From positions 1-59,410 of the forward strand of contig VMRY01000014.1 of the NCBI GenBank assembly GCA_007713595.1: a DNA stretch of 59,410 nt, written 5' to 3'. Both the position numbers and the translations under genes were made by a program. This DNA is from Sedimenticola thiotaurini (GTDB lineage: Bacteria > Pseudomonadota > Gammaproteobacteria > Chromatiales > Chromatiaceae). Shown here piece after piece: positions 46,244 to 55,904 of the stretch (its first letter is position 1; every line of letters begins with the position of its first letter). The notes beneath the pieces are model-generated. The model was not told the DNA's origin. It saw only the letters and a program-made list of their open reading frames with translations, and ran no database searches.

Positions 46244-49159
46244 CTATGGCCTGTCAGAGAAAGCCGGATCCGTTTCTGCACCCGAGCGTGGTTTCCAGGA
46301 GAGATCATAATATTCCCCGCGATCACGCGCCCAGGGGTCAAACGCATTTTTAACCATCATCAGTTCATCCTTTATTTCGGGAATATTTCGGATGAGCAGA
46401 CGCTTTAATGGCGACACTGCCACCTCATGCCCATTGACCTTGCCTGGTTCCAGACAGGCCTGGCTGCCATCGGGCAATTCACTCACCGGATAGGGACATT
46501 CCGACACAGGCCCATTATTCACCACCCAGTCATAGCCCAATTGCGAGTAGAACTCTGGCCGGAAACTGGAGGTAAAGAAGCGGTCACTGAACAGTCGCCT
46601 GGATGCATTGACGATAAAGATATGAAATTGTGTTTCAGAAATGGCAAAACCATGGGGCCGGGTGTACTCGGCCATCCAGCCCACGATGTTGTCTACATCT
46701 TCAATATTGTCCACCACCGAACCGTCTGGCTGGCCATGACAATCATTGATAAAACTGCCATCGGGATTTCGTTGCGCTGTGGAGATAATCTTGCTGGCAT
46801 CACACGCATGGTTACCGTAGATGCTGCGAAGCCGTTGCACGGTCTCCTCCTGATGCTTTCGCCAGGAGCTGTTTTCATCCAGACGATGGTCGACAAAATC
46901 ATCAAACCGGGTCAGTGTTTTTAGACCAATCTGTCGACGGAACTCATTGAATCGAGGAACGCCGCGTTCACGATCCCGCAAGATATCCAGTGCAATAATA
47001 TCCAGCGATTTAGTTTCAGATGCCAGATGAGGCATTGGCAGATTTTGTAAAAACAGCGGCGAGTTGCGTAACTGTAGCAGGCCCAAACGCTGCCGTCCCA
47101 TGCTCAGACCCCAGTTCTCAAGCCCCCGTTTGTGCATCTCTTCAGTAGCCCCTTTTCTCACTGTAGCGGCAACAGGTATCTTGAGTGTGATTTTATTCGG
47201 GTCGCTGGTAGTGCGGAACTCAATCAGATCAGGCGCCAGTGCATGTAGACGATAAACCGATGGGAACTCTTCAGGGAAATTGAACGGTGAACCAAAATGA
47301 TTTGTACCACCGTTGACATCCTCTTCCAGGTTATTCAGATCCCAAGCGTCATGCTTCCACCATAAATGGCCAGTCGGTTTTTTACTACCCAGCCCAAAGA
47401 TCCCCGCACCGGATGCAAATACCGAGTAAGCGCTGGCAGAGGCCTTGGCCTCAGATGATTGTCCCAGCATTTGCGCCAGTTTTGCTGAGGCCCGGCCAAG
47501 AAAACTTTGATCCTTGCCGGTTATACGCCGCAGAATTTGCGATACACGACTCTCCTCCTGATTAAATAATCCTGACCAGTTGGAGTTCATCCCTTTGTTC
47601 AATGCCTCGTTATAGAGCAGTTGCGTGGTCCATTCGATGGTATGAATCTTGGCAATCTCGGCAGAGACAACCAAACGGGCGGCCTGATATAACCGCTCAT
47701 CATCGACGTCTTTATAAGCGATCATCTGGTCAGGCTGACTGGGGTTACGTAGCCCGGAGTCTGCATCTGGCGTGTTGTTCTGTAATTCGCGGAAATGGTC
47801 AATGAAAGCGTTATGCTCTCTCGTAAACAAATTGTGATAGAAACTGAGACCAATATTCCAATTGTCCGGAAACGCCGCTGACTCCTGGCCCAACCACTGT
47901 GGCTGTACTGGACAATCTTCACTGTAGGTCACACAACTCGCCAGCAAGGGTAGATAGTTATCCTGCATCAACAGTTTGGCATTATCATTCGGATCACGTG
48001 CAACACGATGTAGCGAGACTTCATCATAGCCATAGATTTGTGAGGCATCCCACCAGGCCGTAACCTGATTCCCAGTTGTCTTATAAGCGCGTTTCAGGTG
48101 GCGCTTGCCCTCAAACTCAAAACTTTCTGGTTCGGTTGTTTCAGCATAGAGCGATGGCTGAGCACGATCCCCCGGACGACAACCCAGGTCCTGTGCCTCC
48201 GTTGAATCACAACCAACAGTCATCAGACTGTTTTCATTTAGCCCTTCGACTGTATGGGAGAACCAGTCATGGGTCATGAACTGAATCCAGAAGGCCGCTA
48301 GCACATTAAAGAAAGGTGCTTTTATGTAGTCGCAATTCACTTCCGTTGAATAATTGGCATCACCCAGTCCATTGTTACATCCATTGCCCGGTGTTTGTTC
48401 ACGCGTAAAGAGTTTGCGACTGAGGAGTTGCGGATCGGGCTTCATCAAACCAAGACGGCCGCCATGCCGGTTTCTGGTCAGTTCGGTTTTTTCCAGCCGC
48501 GGAAAGGTCTCCTCAAACTGGGCGTTCCGTGCAAACGGCATTCCGCTGGCGCCCATTCTTGGATTGGTCAGGTCATTGCAGATGCCGGTTAAGGTACGAT
48601 GGGTGATTAACTCACCACGGCACAACTGTTTTCCATCCCCACCTACCGCCATATAATCGGGATGATCTGGTGGGAGTTTCATCTCATCCCATACCGTATT
48701 GGCAGCACGCACAGGATCAGTGACAAACCGCTGGTAAGTGCTCTGGTCAAACAGATTGAATTTAATCAGTTCAATACGCTGATATTCCAGGTCCATCAAG
48801 GCACCATCAATACCCCGACCATCAGGAAAGATATGCTCTCCCAGACGTGTATTGGCTTTATCACCCTGGCTTTTACTCTGCTCATCGCCGTTGGCGTAGT
48901 AGTTCTGCCAATCGACCCAGGGGGTATTGCGATACTTTACAGCCTTGTCACCACCGCGACAGCGCGCTGTATCTTCTTCAACTTTACCAAGGAAACGTTT
49001 GGTTGGATCTTCAGCAATTTCGAGCAGACCCGAGGCGGCCATTCTCAGGCAAGCCTTTGTATCACTGTCAGCCAGAGCAGCGGAACTCCAGATAAACAGG
49101 CCACCTACCCCTGTGCAGACAGCAAGAACTGCTGTGCTGCATATATGCAACTTCTTCAT
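46244..49159 (-). CDS. Secreted animal-type haem peroxidase / fatty-acid dioxygenase homologue
   Basis: The 971-residue precursor has a signal peptide (MKKLHICSTAVLAVCTG, cleavage near SSAALA) and an animal-haem-peroxidase domain. FWIQFMTHDWFSH carries the likely distal histidine (H297) and YHNLFTREHNAF follows later. VYRLHALAPDL places Y636 three residues before H639, the Tyr-x-x-His arrangement of cyclooxygenase and alpha-dioxygenase, where His is the proximal ligand and Tyr the radical residue. A fatty-acid oxygenase role is thus possible. The ATG at 49159 has GGGGGGA just upstream. It is first in the minus-strand run. Confidence 0.85.
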   Translation of the reverse strand: MKKLHICSTAVLAVCTGVGGLFIWSSAALADSDTKACLRMAASGLLEIAEDPTKRFLGKVEEDTARCRGGDKAVKYRNTPWVDWQNYYANGDEQSKSQGDKANTRLGEHIFPDGRGIDGALMDLEYQRIELIKFNLFDQSTYQRFVTDPVRAANTVWDEMKLPPDHPDYMAVGGDGKQLCRGELITHRTLTGICNDLTNPRMGASGMPFARNAQFEETFPRLEKTELTRNRHGGRLGLMKPDPQLLSRKLFTREQTPGNGCNNGLGDANYSTEVNCDYIKAPFFNVLAAFWIQFMTHDWFSHTVEGLNENSLMTVGCDSTEAQDLGCRPGDRAQPSLYAETTEPESFEFEGKRHLKRAYKTTGNQVTAWWDASQIYGYDEVSLHRVARDPNDNAKLLMQDNYLPLLASCVTYSEDCPVQPQWLGQESAAFPDNWNIGLSFYHNLFTREHNAFIDHFRELQNNTPDADSGLRNPSQPDQMIAYKDVDDERLYQAARLVVSAEIAKIHTIEWTTQLLYNEALNKGMNSNWSGLFNQEESRVSQILRRITGKDQSFLGRASAKLAQMLGQSSEAKASASAYSVFASGAGIFGLGSKKPTGHLWWKHDAWDLNNLEEDVNGGTNHFGSPFNFPEEFPSVYRLHALAPDLIEFRTTSDPNKITLKIPVAATVRKGATEEMHKRGLENWGLSMGRQRLGLLQLRNSPLFLQNLPMPHLASETKSLDIIALDILRDRERGVPRFNEFRRQIGLKTLTRFDDFVDHRLDENSSWRKHQEETVQRLRSIYGNHACDASKIISTAQRNPDGSFINDCHGQPDGSVVDNIEDVDNIVGWMAEYTRPHGFAISETQFHIFIVNASRRLFSDRFFTSSFRPEFYSQLGYDWVVNNGPVSECPYPVSELPDGSQACLEPGKVNGHEVAVSPLKRLLIRNIPEIKDELMMVKNAFDPWARDRGEYYDLSWKPRSGAETDPAFSDRP

Positions 49160-49450
49160 AAGTCCCCCCATAATCCTTTAGGGTTTGGTACATTTCTGGA
49201 TTACTTAAAACCCAAGCCCATTATGCTTTCCTGCTTTTATGACTATTATCATAGTACAGCGTGATTAATTTCATAGGTGGTATTAAACTTATAATCATTG
49301 TACTGCGACACACTCCATCTAATATTTTGAGTGAACAATACATTGCTATTTGCAGTGTTTATAAAACATTTAGGCGTAATTTGCTTTAACTGAATTCTAT
49401 GTTTTTACATAGGGTTTTCTGCACCAAGGGCAAGGATTACCGAGGTTCGA

Positions 49451-50413
49451 ATGGAATCAACAGATGAGTTCTGGGGCTTTCTTGACCGTATGCCTTTACT
49501 GCTGCAGCAATACAGCACCCACTCTTATGTATTGCTTGCACTTCTAGGCATTGCCGGTGCTATTTTATTGGCATGGCATCTTTTCAAGCTAAAGTCTTCC
49601 GGTGAAGGCCTATCAAAGCTGATGTTTGCTGCAGGTGGAATGCTGCTGTTTTTATCCATCAGCGGCGCCATACTCAAAATCAGTTCTGAACTGGGTGAAC
49701 AGCAACAAGGCAAAGAGAACATCGCCCGTTTCCTGGAGGATAATCGCGTCGATAGCGATGAGCACTGGGTTATTATCGTCGACTTCACCAACCCTGTGGC
49801 CTCTCCTGATACTGAATCAGAGGTCAATACTCAGGATAAAATGCGTCTATTTGTAGCGGGAATAAAAGAGGTTCTGCTCGAAGACATCCCCGAAGATTTT
49901 TCACAGCCTCGTATCAAACTGCTCCCCACCAAGGACAGTCCCTGGAACAAGGGAATTGATGACAACAATTACGACGAAGTGATAGACAAGCTGAACGGCG
50001 ATGAGCTGATGTGGGGCGTCATTCATAAAGAGAGCCTTAACGGAAAGGCCTTTCTAGCCATCTCTGCCCAGCTGGGCAATACCGCCGGGCATGATCTGGG
50101 GCGCCAGGCTCCCCTGCACGATCTCGACCTGAACAGCGATCTACGTCGCGAGTTTCAATTTGATCGTGACGGCTACAGCCGTTTAATCGGGATGGTGATG
50201 CTGGGCATGGCACTTGAAACCGTACAACGTGCCGAGCAGATCCAAGGTGAGGGCCGGCGCAAAGAGTTCCTCAGAGCTAGCAAGCAGCTCACCGCCATGC
50301 GTAAAAAAGTCTCCGGGGCACGTGATGACCCTATTCTTAAACGCACCGTTTACAGCAGCCAGGTTGACGAATTGATCAGAAAGAGCGAACTTGAAGCGGA
50401 GGGCAGACAATGA
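49451..50413 (+). CDS. Membrane protein of unknown function, coupled to a TPR protein
   Basis: The 320-residue protein has two N-terminal membrane segments (~27-46 and ~56-76). A soluble region follows containing VIIVDFTNPVASPD and GRQAPLHDLDLNSDLRREF, then a basic C-terminal helix region. No family is recognised. GAGG lies 5 bases before the ATG. Its stop overlaps the start of the TPR gene (ATGA), implying a two-protein unit. It is divergent from the haem-enzyme operon; the 279-base gap between them holds nothing recognised. Confidence 0.75.
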   Translation: MESTDEFWGFLDRMPLLLQQYSTHSYVLLALLGIAGAILLAWHLFKLKSSGEGLSKLMFAAGGMLLFLSISGAILKISSELGEQQQGKENIARFLEDNRVDSDEHWVIIVDFTNPVASPDTESEVNTQDKMRLFVAGIKEVLLEDIPEDFSQPRIKLLPTKDSPWNKGIDDNNYDEVIDKLNGDELMWGVIHKESLNGKAFLAISAQLGNTAGHDLGRQAPLHDLDLNSDLRREFQFDRDGYSRLIGMVMLGMALETVQRAEQIQGEGRRKEFLRASKQLTAMRKKVSGARDDPILKRTVYSSQVDELIRKSELEAEGRQ

Positions 50414-51528
50414 AACGTCTTACTCTATGCCTTTTTGTCTTGTTCTCTGGCCTATTCATATTAACCACCAGAGCAGGCATACAGATTGAGGTAGTTGACC
50501 CACTCTATTTTGAGAAAAAACATGAGGTCATATTCCCCTGGGCTGATGCCAAATTGGTCACCTTTGAATTTGAAGCAGTCGAGGGAATCGAAGGTGGGAA
50601 GCAACGGGCAAAAGAGCTGCATAATCAATTCCTGCAAAAAATACAGGGCCTGCCCGGCGGCGCTATCCTCACCTTCCTCACACCAGAAGGACAACGCATT
50701 GAAAACTACCGCTTCACCGTAAAACAGGCGGCACAACAACAAAAAGCACAAATGAGCCTGTGGGGACGCATGTTTCCAGATAAGTCGGGGGACTCATTAA
50801 TCAATGTACGACTTGGATTGGTTGAACCACCGAATGGTATACAGGCTGCTTTTGAAAGCCGCATTGAAATGCCAAGAGGAGAACAGCCCATACGTGGATT
50901 TATCAATGATGAAATAACGCAAAAGCGTATCGACTTCCTGACAGTAAAAGAGTCCAACATCGCCGCACTGGCTGACTTTCTGTCTGGCATGGCCTTCTAC
51001 TATAAGGGTGCAAAAAAAGAGAACAGTCGCGCCATACAGTTACTGGAAACTGCCATACGACGGCTTAATAGTTATATCGACAATACCCTTAGTCAAGTCG
51101 ATTACTCGGCAGCCTCAGCCGCCCATCTCTATATCGCACGCGCTTACTTCATACTAGCAGACCTGGAGAGAGAGAAGCGTAAAGCTCACCGCTTAAACGC
51201 AGAACAATACGCAACAAAGGCCATCGATTTAAACCCCTACGAGCCTGACCCTTACACCGTTTTAGCCGTAATTCGATCGGCAACCGGACACACAACCCAG
51301 GAGATAGCGCCATTGCTCAAAAAAGCGGTATTACTCGCCCCTGGCAGTTTAACTGCAAGTTACAATCTTGCATTGGTCAACAGTGGAACCGGTCAATTGC
51401 AGGACGCAATACAGCGACTGGAGCATGTCGATTACCTGCAACAACAGGAGCAACAGCCGACATACAGGGAGTTGGATAAACTGCAGGATAAACTGCGTAC
51501 GATAAACAGTGACCGTCAGACCCACTAG
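50410..51528 (+). CDS. Exported TPR-repeat protein of unknown function
   Basis: The 372-residue precursor has a signal peptide (LTLCLFVLFSGLFILTTRA). A beta-rich N-terminal half follows, then a helical half with tetratricopeptide-like repeats (ADFLSGMAFYYKGAKKENSRA, YIARAYFILADLEREK, EQYATKAIDLNPYEPDPYTV, AVLLAPGSLTASYNLALV). TPR regions mediate protein contacts, so it is probably a periplasmic partner of the overlapping membrane protein. Confidence 0.78.
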   Translation: MKRLTLCLFVLFSGLFILTTRAGIQIEVVDPLYFEKKHEVIFPWADAKLVTFEFEAVEGIEGGKQRAKELHNQFLQKIQGLPGGAILTFLTPEGQRIENYRFTVKQAAQQQKAQMSLWGRMFPDKSGDSLINVRLGLVEPPNGIQAAFESRIEMPRGEQPIRGFINDEITQKRIDFLTVKESNIAALADFLSGMAFYYKGAKKENSRAIQLLETAIRRLNSYIDNTLSQVDYSAASAAHLYIARAYFILADLEREKRKAHRLNAEQYATKAIDLNPYEPDPYTVLAVIRSATGHTTQEIAPLLKKAVLLAPGSLTASYNLALVNSGTGQLQDAIQRLEHVDYLQQQEQQPTYRELDKLQDKLRTINSDRQTH

Positions 51529-51577
51529 CCTGTAAATAGTCACTGGAACTGTTTACCGGCGATTTTTTTAAAACGAA

Positions 51578-52045
51578 CTAACTACGCACATGCATCAGTA
51601 ACAGCCAGATGCGTTTGCGGATATTGTTTATCCGCACACTCCAGCGATACTTGCTATTCTTCTTGACATGCGGGTAGCGCAGTTTCAGATCATTCAGCTT
51701 GTCGTAGATTGATTCGACCAGTTCATCGGCCTGCTTGCCTTGCCAGGATGCCAGATCCGTACCTTTCAGAGCAGGTAGCGTGGCGATCTTTCCTCGTTTC
51801 AGGGAATTGAAGTTGAAACCGGCATTGGCCAGTCGCTTGTATTCAGCTACAGAGATCTTTTCAATCACCTCACCCAGCTCGACCTTATCCTTTACTACAA
51901 TATCGAGATAGATCAGATTATCTTTCAATTCACCAATCAAGGCCCGTGAATCACCTTTTGACTTCTTCCACCAGGCAGTCAGTTCTTTAGAGGCTGAGCC
52001 AGCAGCTGAGAGTGATTTGAGTACAGTGGGAGTGGTTATGTCCAT
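51578..52045 (-). CDS. Hypothetical soluble protein
   Basis: The 155-residue protein is helical and lysine-rich, with AWWKKSKGDSRALIGELKDNL and a basic C-terminus (KYRWSVRINNIRKRIWLLLM). No domain is recognised. The start at 52045 is chosen because GAGG lies 5 bases upstream; the frame extends to 52099 without a ribosome site. It is convergent with the TPR gene. The following gap to the XRE-cupin gene shows no gene. Confidence 0.6.
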   Translation of the reverse strand: MDITTPTVLKSLSAAGSASKELTAWWKKSKGDSRALIGELKDNLIYLDIVVKDKVELGEVIEKISVAEYKRLANAGFNFNSLKRGKIATLPALKGTDLASWQGKQADELVESIYDKLNDLKLRYPHVKKNSKYRWSVRINNIRKRIWLLLMHVRS

Positions 52046-52338
52046 CGCGCCTCTTTCCCTGGTTTTTATTTGGCTATTGAGTTTTCTGGCGAGTTTCATC
52101 GCGCCAGTGAATTATGCGACTAGTAATCACGGATGGAGAAGTGCTTACACACTACTCTATCTATGGCGAATGGGATTATTTTTGAAGCCACAATCAGGCG
52201 CATAAATTTAACTCCCGCGCAGAATATCAGAGATATTATCATTGGTAAAACAAGGATTTGTATAACCAAGTGAGATCGGGGAACATTGATCTTGAAGTAA
52301 TAACAACCGCTATTACATTGATTGCTGACAAATATAAC

Positions 52339-52920
52339 TCAGCCCGTATAGGTCACAACCAGATACCCCTCCGCCCTGCCACTACCAATGTTACGGATGC
52401 TGTGTTCAACATCTGCCCGGTAATGAGCTGAATCTCCTTTTTTCAGGATACACAGATCTGTTGACGAGTGAATCTCTACACTGCCTTTGTGCAAGGTAAA
52501 CAGCTCTTTTGTGCCCTCAAAGTGAGCCGCGCTGGTGAGTGCCTCGCCGGGGGCTATACTGATCTCATAGAACTCAATGCTTTTCTCCATGTTGAGTGGG
52601 GAGAGCGTACGAATACGACACTGATCGTCAGAGCGATAAAGATGGGAGGCATCATTGGCACGTATCACCTCTATGCCTGACTGGGTCCAGGGTTCATGGA
52701 CCAGTTCACCGATAGAGATAGAGAAGGCCTGGGCGATGCGACAGGCAACTGTCAGGGTGGGATTGGCCTGCCCCCGCTCAATCTGACTCAGCATGGATCG
52801 GCTGACTCCAGACGCCATGGCCAGCTCTTCCAGGGTCAGGCCACTCTTCTTGCGCAGCAGTTTGACCCGTTCGGAGAGTGTCACGGCAGCGTTATCAGAA
52901 TCAGCTAGTGTTGAACTCAT
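52339..52920 (-). CDS. XRE-family regulator with C-terminal cupin domain
   Basis: The 193-residue regulator has a helix-turn-helix (LTLEELAMASGVSRSMLSQI, residues ~24-44, then ERGQANPT) and a cupin sensor domain (residues ~110-190, GSVEIHSS and DSAHYRADVEHSIRN). Such proteins repress small metabolic operons and respond to metabolites. It is divergent from tdh-kbl with a 103-base gap holding an inverted repeat, so threonine catabolism is the likely target. Confidence 0.88.
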   Translation of the reverse strand: MSSTLADSDNAAVTLSERVKLLRKKSGLTLEELAMASGVSRSMLSQIERGQANPTLTVACRIAQAFSISIGELVHEPWTQSGIEVIRANDASHLYRSDDQCRIRTLSPLNMEKSIEFYEISIAPGEALTSAAHFEGTKELFTLHKGSVEIHSSTDLCILKKGDSAHYRADVEHSIRNIGSGRAEGYLVVTYTG

Positions 52921-52949
52921 TAAAAATTCTCTAATATTGGATTATTTTC

Positions 52950-52982
52950 TTGTATATAGGATTAATTAAATCTAGTATACAA
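52950..52982. promoter_or_regulatory. Candidate operator between the XRE-cupin gene and tdh
   Basis: TTGTATA (52950-52956) and TATACAA (52976-52982) form an inverted repeat with a 19-base spacer. GGATT elements recur around it. Its position in the divergent gap suits binding by the XRE-cupin protein, but this is not proven. Confidence 0.4.
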
Positions 52983-53023
52983 AACATCAATCCACTATAG
53001 CGGATATTTTTACAGGAATCACC

Positions 53024-54070
53024 ATGAATAACATGAAGGCACTTGTCAAAGCCGAGGCGAAACCAGGTATCTGGTTACAGGATGTTCCCCGTCCTGTCCC
53101 AGGCATTAATGATGTGCTGATCAAAATAAAACGCACGGCAATCTGTGGCACGGATATTCATATCTATAACTGGGACAGCTGGGCTCAGAAGACTATTCCG
53201 GTGCCCATGGTGGTCGGACATGAGTTTGTTGGCGAGATCATTGAAGTCGGCAGCAATGTGATTGATTTCAAGCCCGGCCAGATCGTCTCCGGTGAAGGTC
53301 ACGTGGTGTGCGGCCGCTGTCGTAACTGTATGGCAGGTCGTCGCCATCTGTGCGCCCATACCAGTGGTGTCGGGGTCAACCGCACTGGCTCCTTTGCCGA
53401 GTATCTGGTGCTGCCGATGTCCAATGTCTGGGAGCATCGGCCGGGTATCGATCTGGATGTGGCTTCTATATTTGATCCGTTTGGTAACGCGGTACACACC
53501 GCACTGCAGTTTGATCTGCTGGGTGAGGATGTATTGATTACCGGCGCTGGACCCATTGGTGCCATGGCGGCAGCGGTGTGTAAACATGCGGGGGCGAGAC
53601 ATGTGGTGATTACGGATATAAACCCCTGGAGACTGGAACTGGCAAAAAAACTGGGTGCTGACCGCACGGTCGATGTAAGCAAAGAGAGCCTGGAAGATGT
53701 CAAAAAGGAACTGCATATGAGCGAGGGGTTTGATGTGGGCCTGGAGATGTCAGGCAATTCATCGGCCTTCAATGAGATGATCAGCCACATGTGTCATGGC
53801 GGCAAGATTGCTCTGCTTGGTATTGTCGGAGAAGAGACGCAAATCGACTGGAATACGGTGATCTTCAATATGCTGACGATTAAAGGTGTCTATGGTCGGG
53901 AGATGTATGAGACCTGGTACAAGATGTCGGTATTTATTGAATCGGGCCTCGATATTTCACCGGTGATTACACACCACTATCACTACACTGACTTCCAGGC
54001 GGGCTTTGATGCCATGCTTTCGGGCGAGTCGGGTAAAGTCATTCTGAATTGGGAAGATCATGTACGGTAA
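53024..54070 (+). CDS. tdh: L-threonine 3-dehydrogenase
   Basis: This 348-residue zinc-dependent, NAD-linked enzyme oxidises L-threonine to 2-amino-3-oxobutanoate. It has the catalytic zinc region ([19 protein letters not shown]), the structural zinc cysteines in [15 protein letters not shown] and the Rossmann [12 protein letters not shown]. It is slightly longer than the E. coli enzyme at the N-terminus. AGGA lies 6 bases before the ATG. It overlaps kbl by 11 bases, so both are coupled. Confidence 0.95.
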   Translation: MNNMKALVKAEAKPGIWLQDVPRPVPGINDVLIKIKRTAICGTDIHIYNWDSWAQKTIPVPMVVGHEFVGEIIEVGSNVIDFKPGQIVSGEGHVVCGRCRNCMAGRRHLCAHTSGVGVNRTGSFAEYLVLPMSNVWEHRPGIDLDVASIFDPFGNAVHTALQFDLLGEDVLITGAGPIGAMAAAVCKHAGARHVVITDINPWRLELAKKLGADRTVDVSKESLEDVKKELHMSEGFDVGLEMSGNSSAFNEMISHMCHGGKIALLGIVGEETQIDWNTVIFNMLTIKGVYGREMYETWYKMSVFIESGLDISPVITHHYHYTDFQAGFDAMLSGESGKVILNWEDHVR

Positions 54071-55250
54071 ATTTCAGCAACATCTCCAGGAACAACTGGA
54101 CGCCATTCGTACAGCAGGACTCTACAAAAATGAGCGGGTCATTTCGTCACCGCAGGGGGCGCATGTCTCAGTCCAGCAAGGCGCAGAGATACTAAACCTC
54201 TGTGCTAATAATTACCTGGGGCTGGCACAGCATCCTGCCATTCAGAAAGCGGCACAACAGGGGTTAGCTGAATGGGGCTATGGCCTTGCCTCTGTCCGGT
54301 TTATCTGTGGCACGCAGACCATTCACAAAACACTGGAAGAGCACCTGAGTCGTTTCCTTGGTATGGAAGAGACCATCCTCTACCCCTCCTGTTTCGATGC
54401 CAATGGCGGCCTGTTCGAGACGCTGCTGAGCCCCGATGATGCGGTAATTTCAGATGCATTGAATCACGCCTCGATAATTGATGGCGTTCGACTCTGTCGT
54501 GCCCAGCGCTATCGCTACAAGAATAATGATATGGCGGATCTGGAAGAGCAGTTGAAAGCAGCGGATGCGGCCGGTGCGCGCTACAAACTGATCACCACAG
54601 ACGGCGTCTTCTCCATGGATGGCTATATCGCGCAACTGGACAAGATCTGTGACCTCGCCGAGCAGTATGGTGCACTGGTCCATTTTGATGACAGCCATGC
54701 GGTCGGCTTTGTCGGTGCCACCGGGCGCGGTACACATGAACAGTGTCACTGCATGGACCGGGTTGATATCACCACCGGCACACTGGGTAAGGCTTTGGGC
54801 GGTGCCAGTGGTGGTTACACCAGTGGACGACGCGAGATTGTGGAACTGCTGCGCCAACGCTCCCGCCCCTATCTCTTCTCCAATACGGTAGCGCCGCCGG
54901 TTGTGGCCGGTGCCATTGCCGCACTGGAACTGCTGGAAGGCTCTTCTGAACTGCGTGATCGCCTGGAGCAAAACACCCGATTATTCCGCAAAGGAATGGA
55001 ACAGGCGGGCTTTGATCTTCTGCCGGGGAGTCATCCAATTGTGCCGATCATGCTCTATGACGCACCCAGGGCCGCTGAGTTTGCCGAACGCATGCTCGGC
55101 AAAGGAATTTACGTGGTGGCCTTCTCCTATCCCGTGGTACCCGAGGGTCGTGCACGTATACGCACACAGATCTCGGCCGCCCATACTGAGGAGGATCTGC
55201 AACAGGCCATTACAGCCTTCAGTGAAGTGAAACGCGAGATGGGTATTTAA
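54060..55250 (+). CDS. kbl: Glycine C-acetyltransferase (2-amino-3-ketobutyrate CoA ligase)
   Basis: This 396-residue PLP enzyme converts 2-amino-3-oxobutanoate and CoA to glycine and acetyl-CoA, completing the Tdh pathway. CANNYLGLA near the start, [12 protein letters not shown] (cofactor aspartate) and [14 protein letters not shown] (Schiff-base lysine) are family blocks. It begins inside the tdh 3' end, preventing accumulation of the unstable intermediate by coupling expression. Confidence 0.95.
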   Translation: MYGKFQQHLQEQLDAIRTAGLYKNERVISSPQGAHVSVQQGAEILNLCANNYLGLAQHPAIQKAAQQGLAEWGYGLASVRFICGTQTIHKTLEEHLSRFLGMEETILYPSCFDANGGLFETLLSPDDAVISDALNHASIIDGVRLCRAQRYRYKNNDMADLEEQLKAADAAGARYKLITTDGVFSMDGYIAQLDKICDLAEQYGALVHFDDSHAVGFVGATGRGTHEQCHCMDRVDITTGTLGKALGGASGGYTSGRREIVELLRQRSRPYLFSNTVAPPVVAGAIAALELLEGSSELRDRLEQNTRLFRKGMEQAGFDLLPGSHPIVPIMLYDAPRAAEFAERMLGKGIYVVAFSYPVVPEGRARIRTQISAAHTEEDLQQAITAFSEVKREMGI

Positions 55251-55257
55251 CTTACCG

Positions 55258-55866
55258 TTATTCAGTGGGCGTATAGTGCTTCTTTAACAGCTCATACGCC
55301 TCTCTGATTTCAATAAACCGCGCCTGCTCTCCTCCTTTATCCGGGTGATGCCTGGTGATGAGTTGGCGATAACTGCTCTGTATGGCTGACCAATTCAGTT
55401 CATCAGAACCATCAAGTCCGAGCCGCGACAACGCTTCTGCCTGTTTATCAATGGCGTAGTAGCGATCCCAAAAACTGCCTAATAATGCAGTCACATCTGA
55501 CTCGGATGTTTCATGGAGGTTTTTCCAGTCCAGATAATAATGACGCAGCGGTTCATTGGTAGAGATGTCCATACCACCAGGGCTTTCTGAAACGGCACTG
55601 GGTATAAAACGAATCAGCAATGGATCAATCTGCAGACGCATGCCCCACTCCAACATGGAGTCTTGAATCTGGCAAAGCGCATTCATAACCAGGAAATGTT
55701 TTTGGAACAGCGCCAGTTCACCTGACTCTACTGTGGCAGAAAAATGATCCCCCGATTCAAGCAGGCGCTTGATTATTTCATGCTCACTTAAACCCTCCGG
55801 CTCATCATGCAACAGGGCGAGTATCGGTACAATAAGTGGGTTGTCATACATAGCCCCATTATCCAT
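55258..55866 (-). CDS. DnaJ-related protein with C-terminal J domain
   Basis: The 202-residue protein has an N-terminal DNAJ-related domain (NPLIVPILALLHDEPEGLS, then LFQKHFLVMNALCQIQ) and a J domain at residues ~150-202 with the HPD motif in RHHPDKGGEQ. J domains stimulate Hsp70 ATPase. The J domain at the C-terminus is typical of this gammaproteobacterial family. The gene is convergent with kbl, with only 7 bases between them. Confidence 0.88.
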   Translation of the reverse strand: MDNGAMYDNPLIVPILALLHDEPEGLSEHEIIKRLLESGDHFSATVESGELALFQKHFLVMNALCQIQDSMLEWGMRLQIDPLLIRFIPSAVSESPGGMDISTNEPLRHYYLDWKNLHETSESDVTALLGSFWDRYYAIDKQAEALSRLGLDGSDELNWSAIQSSYRQLITRHHPDKGGEQARFIEIREAYELLKKHYTPTE

Positions 55867-55904
55867 ACTTCCACCATCTTAGGTAAATCGGCTGACAAGA
55901 GATC

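Noticed and set aside
52017-52205. 62-residue hydrophobic frame on the plus strand
   Set aside because: It overlaps the start and ribosome site of the 155-residue minus-strand gene, and its hydrophobicity is a by-product of the antisense frame.
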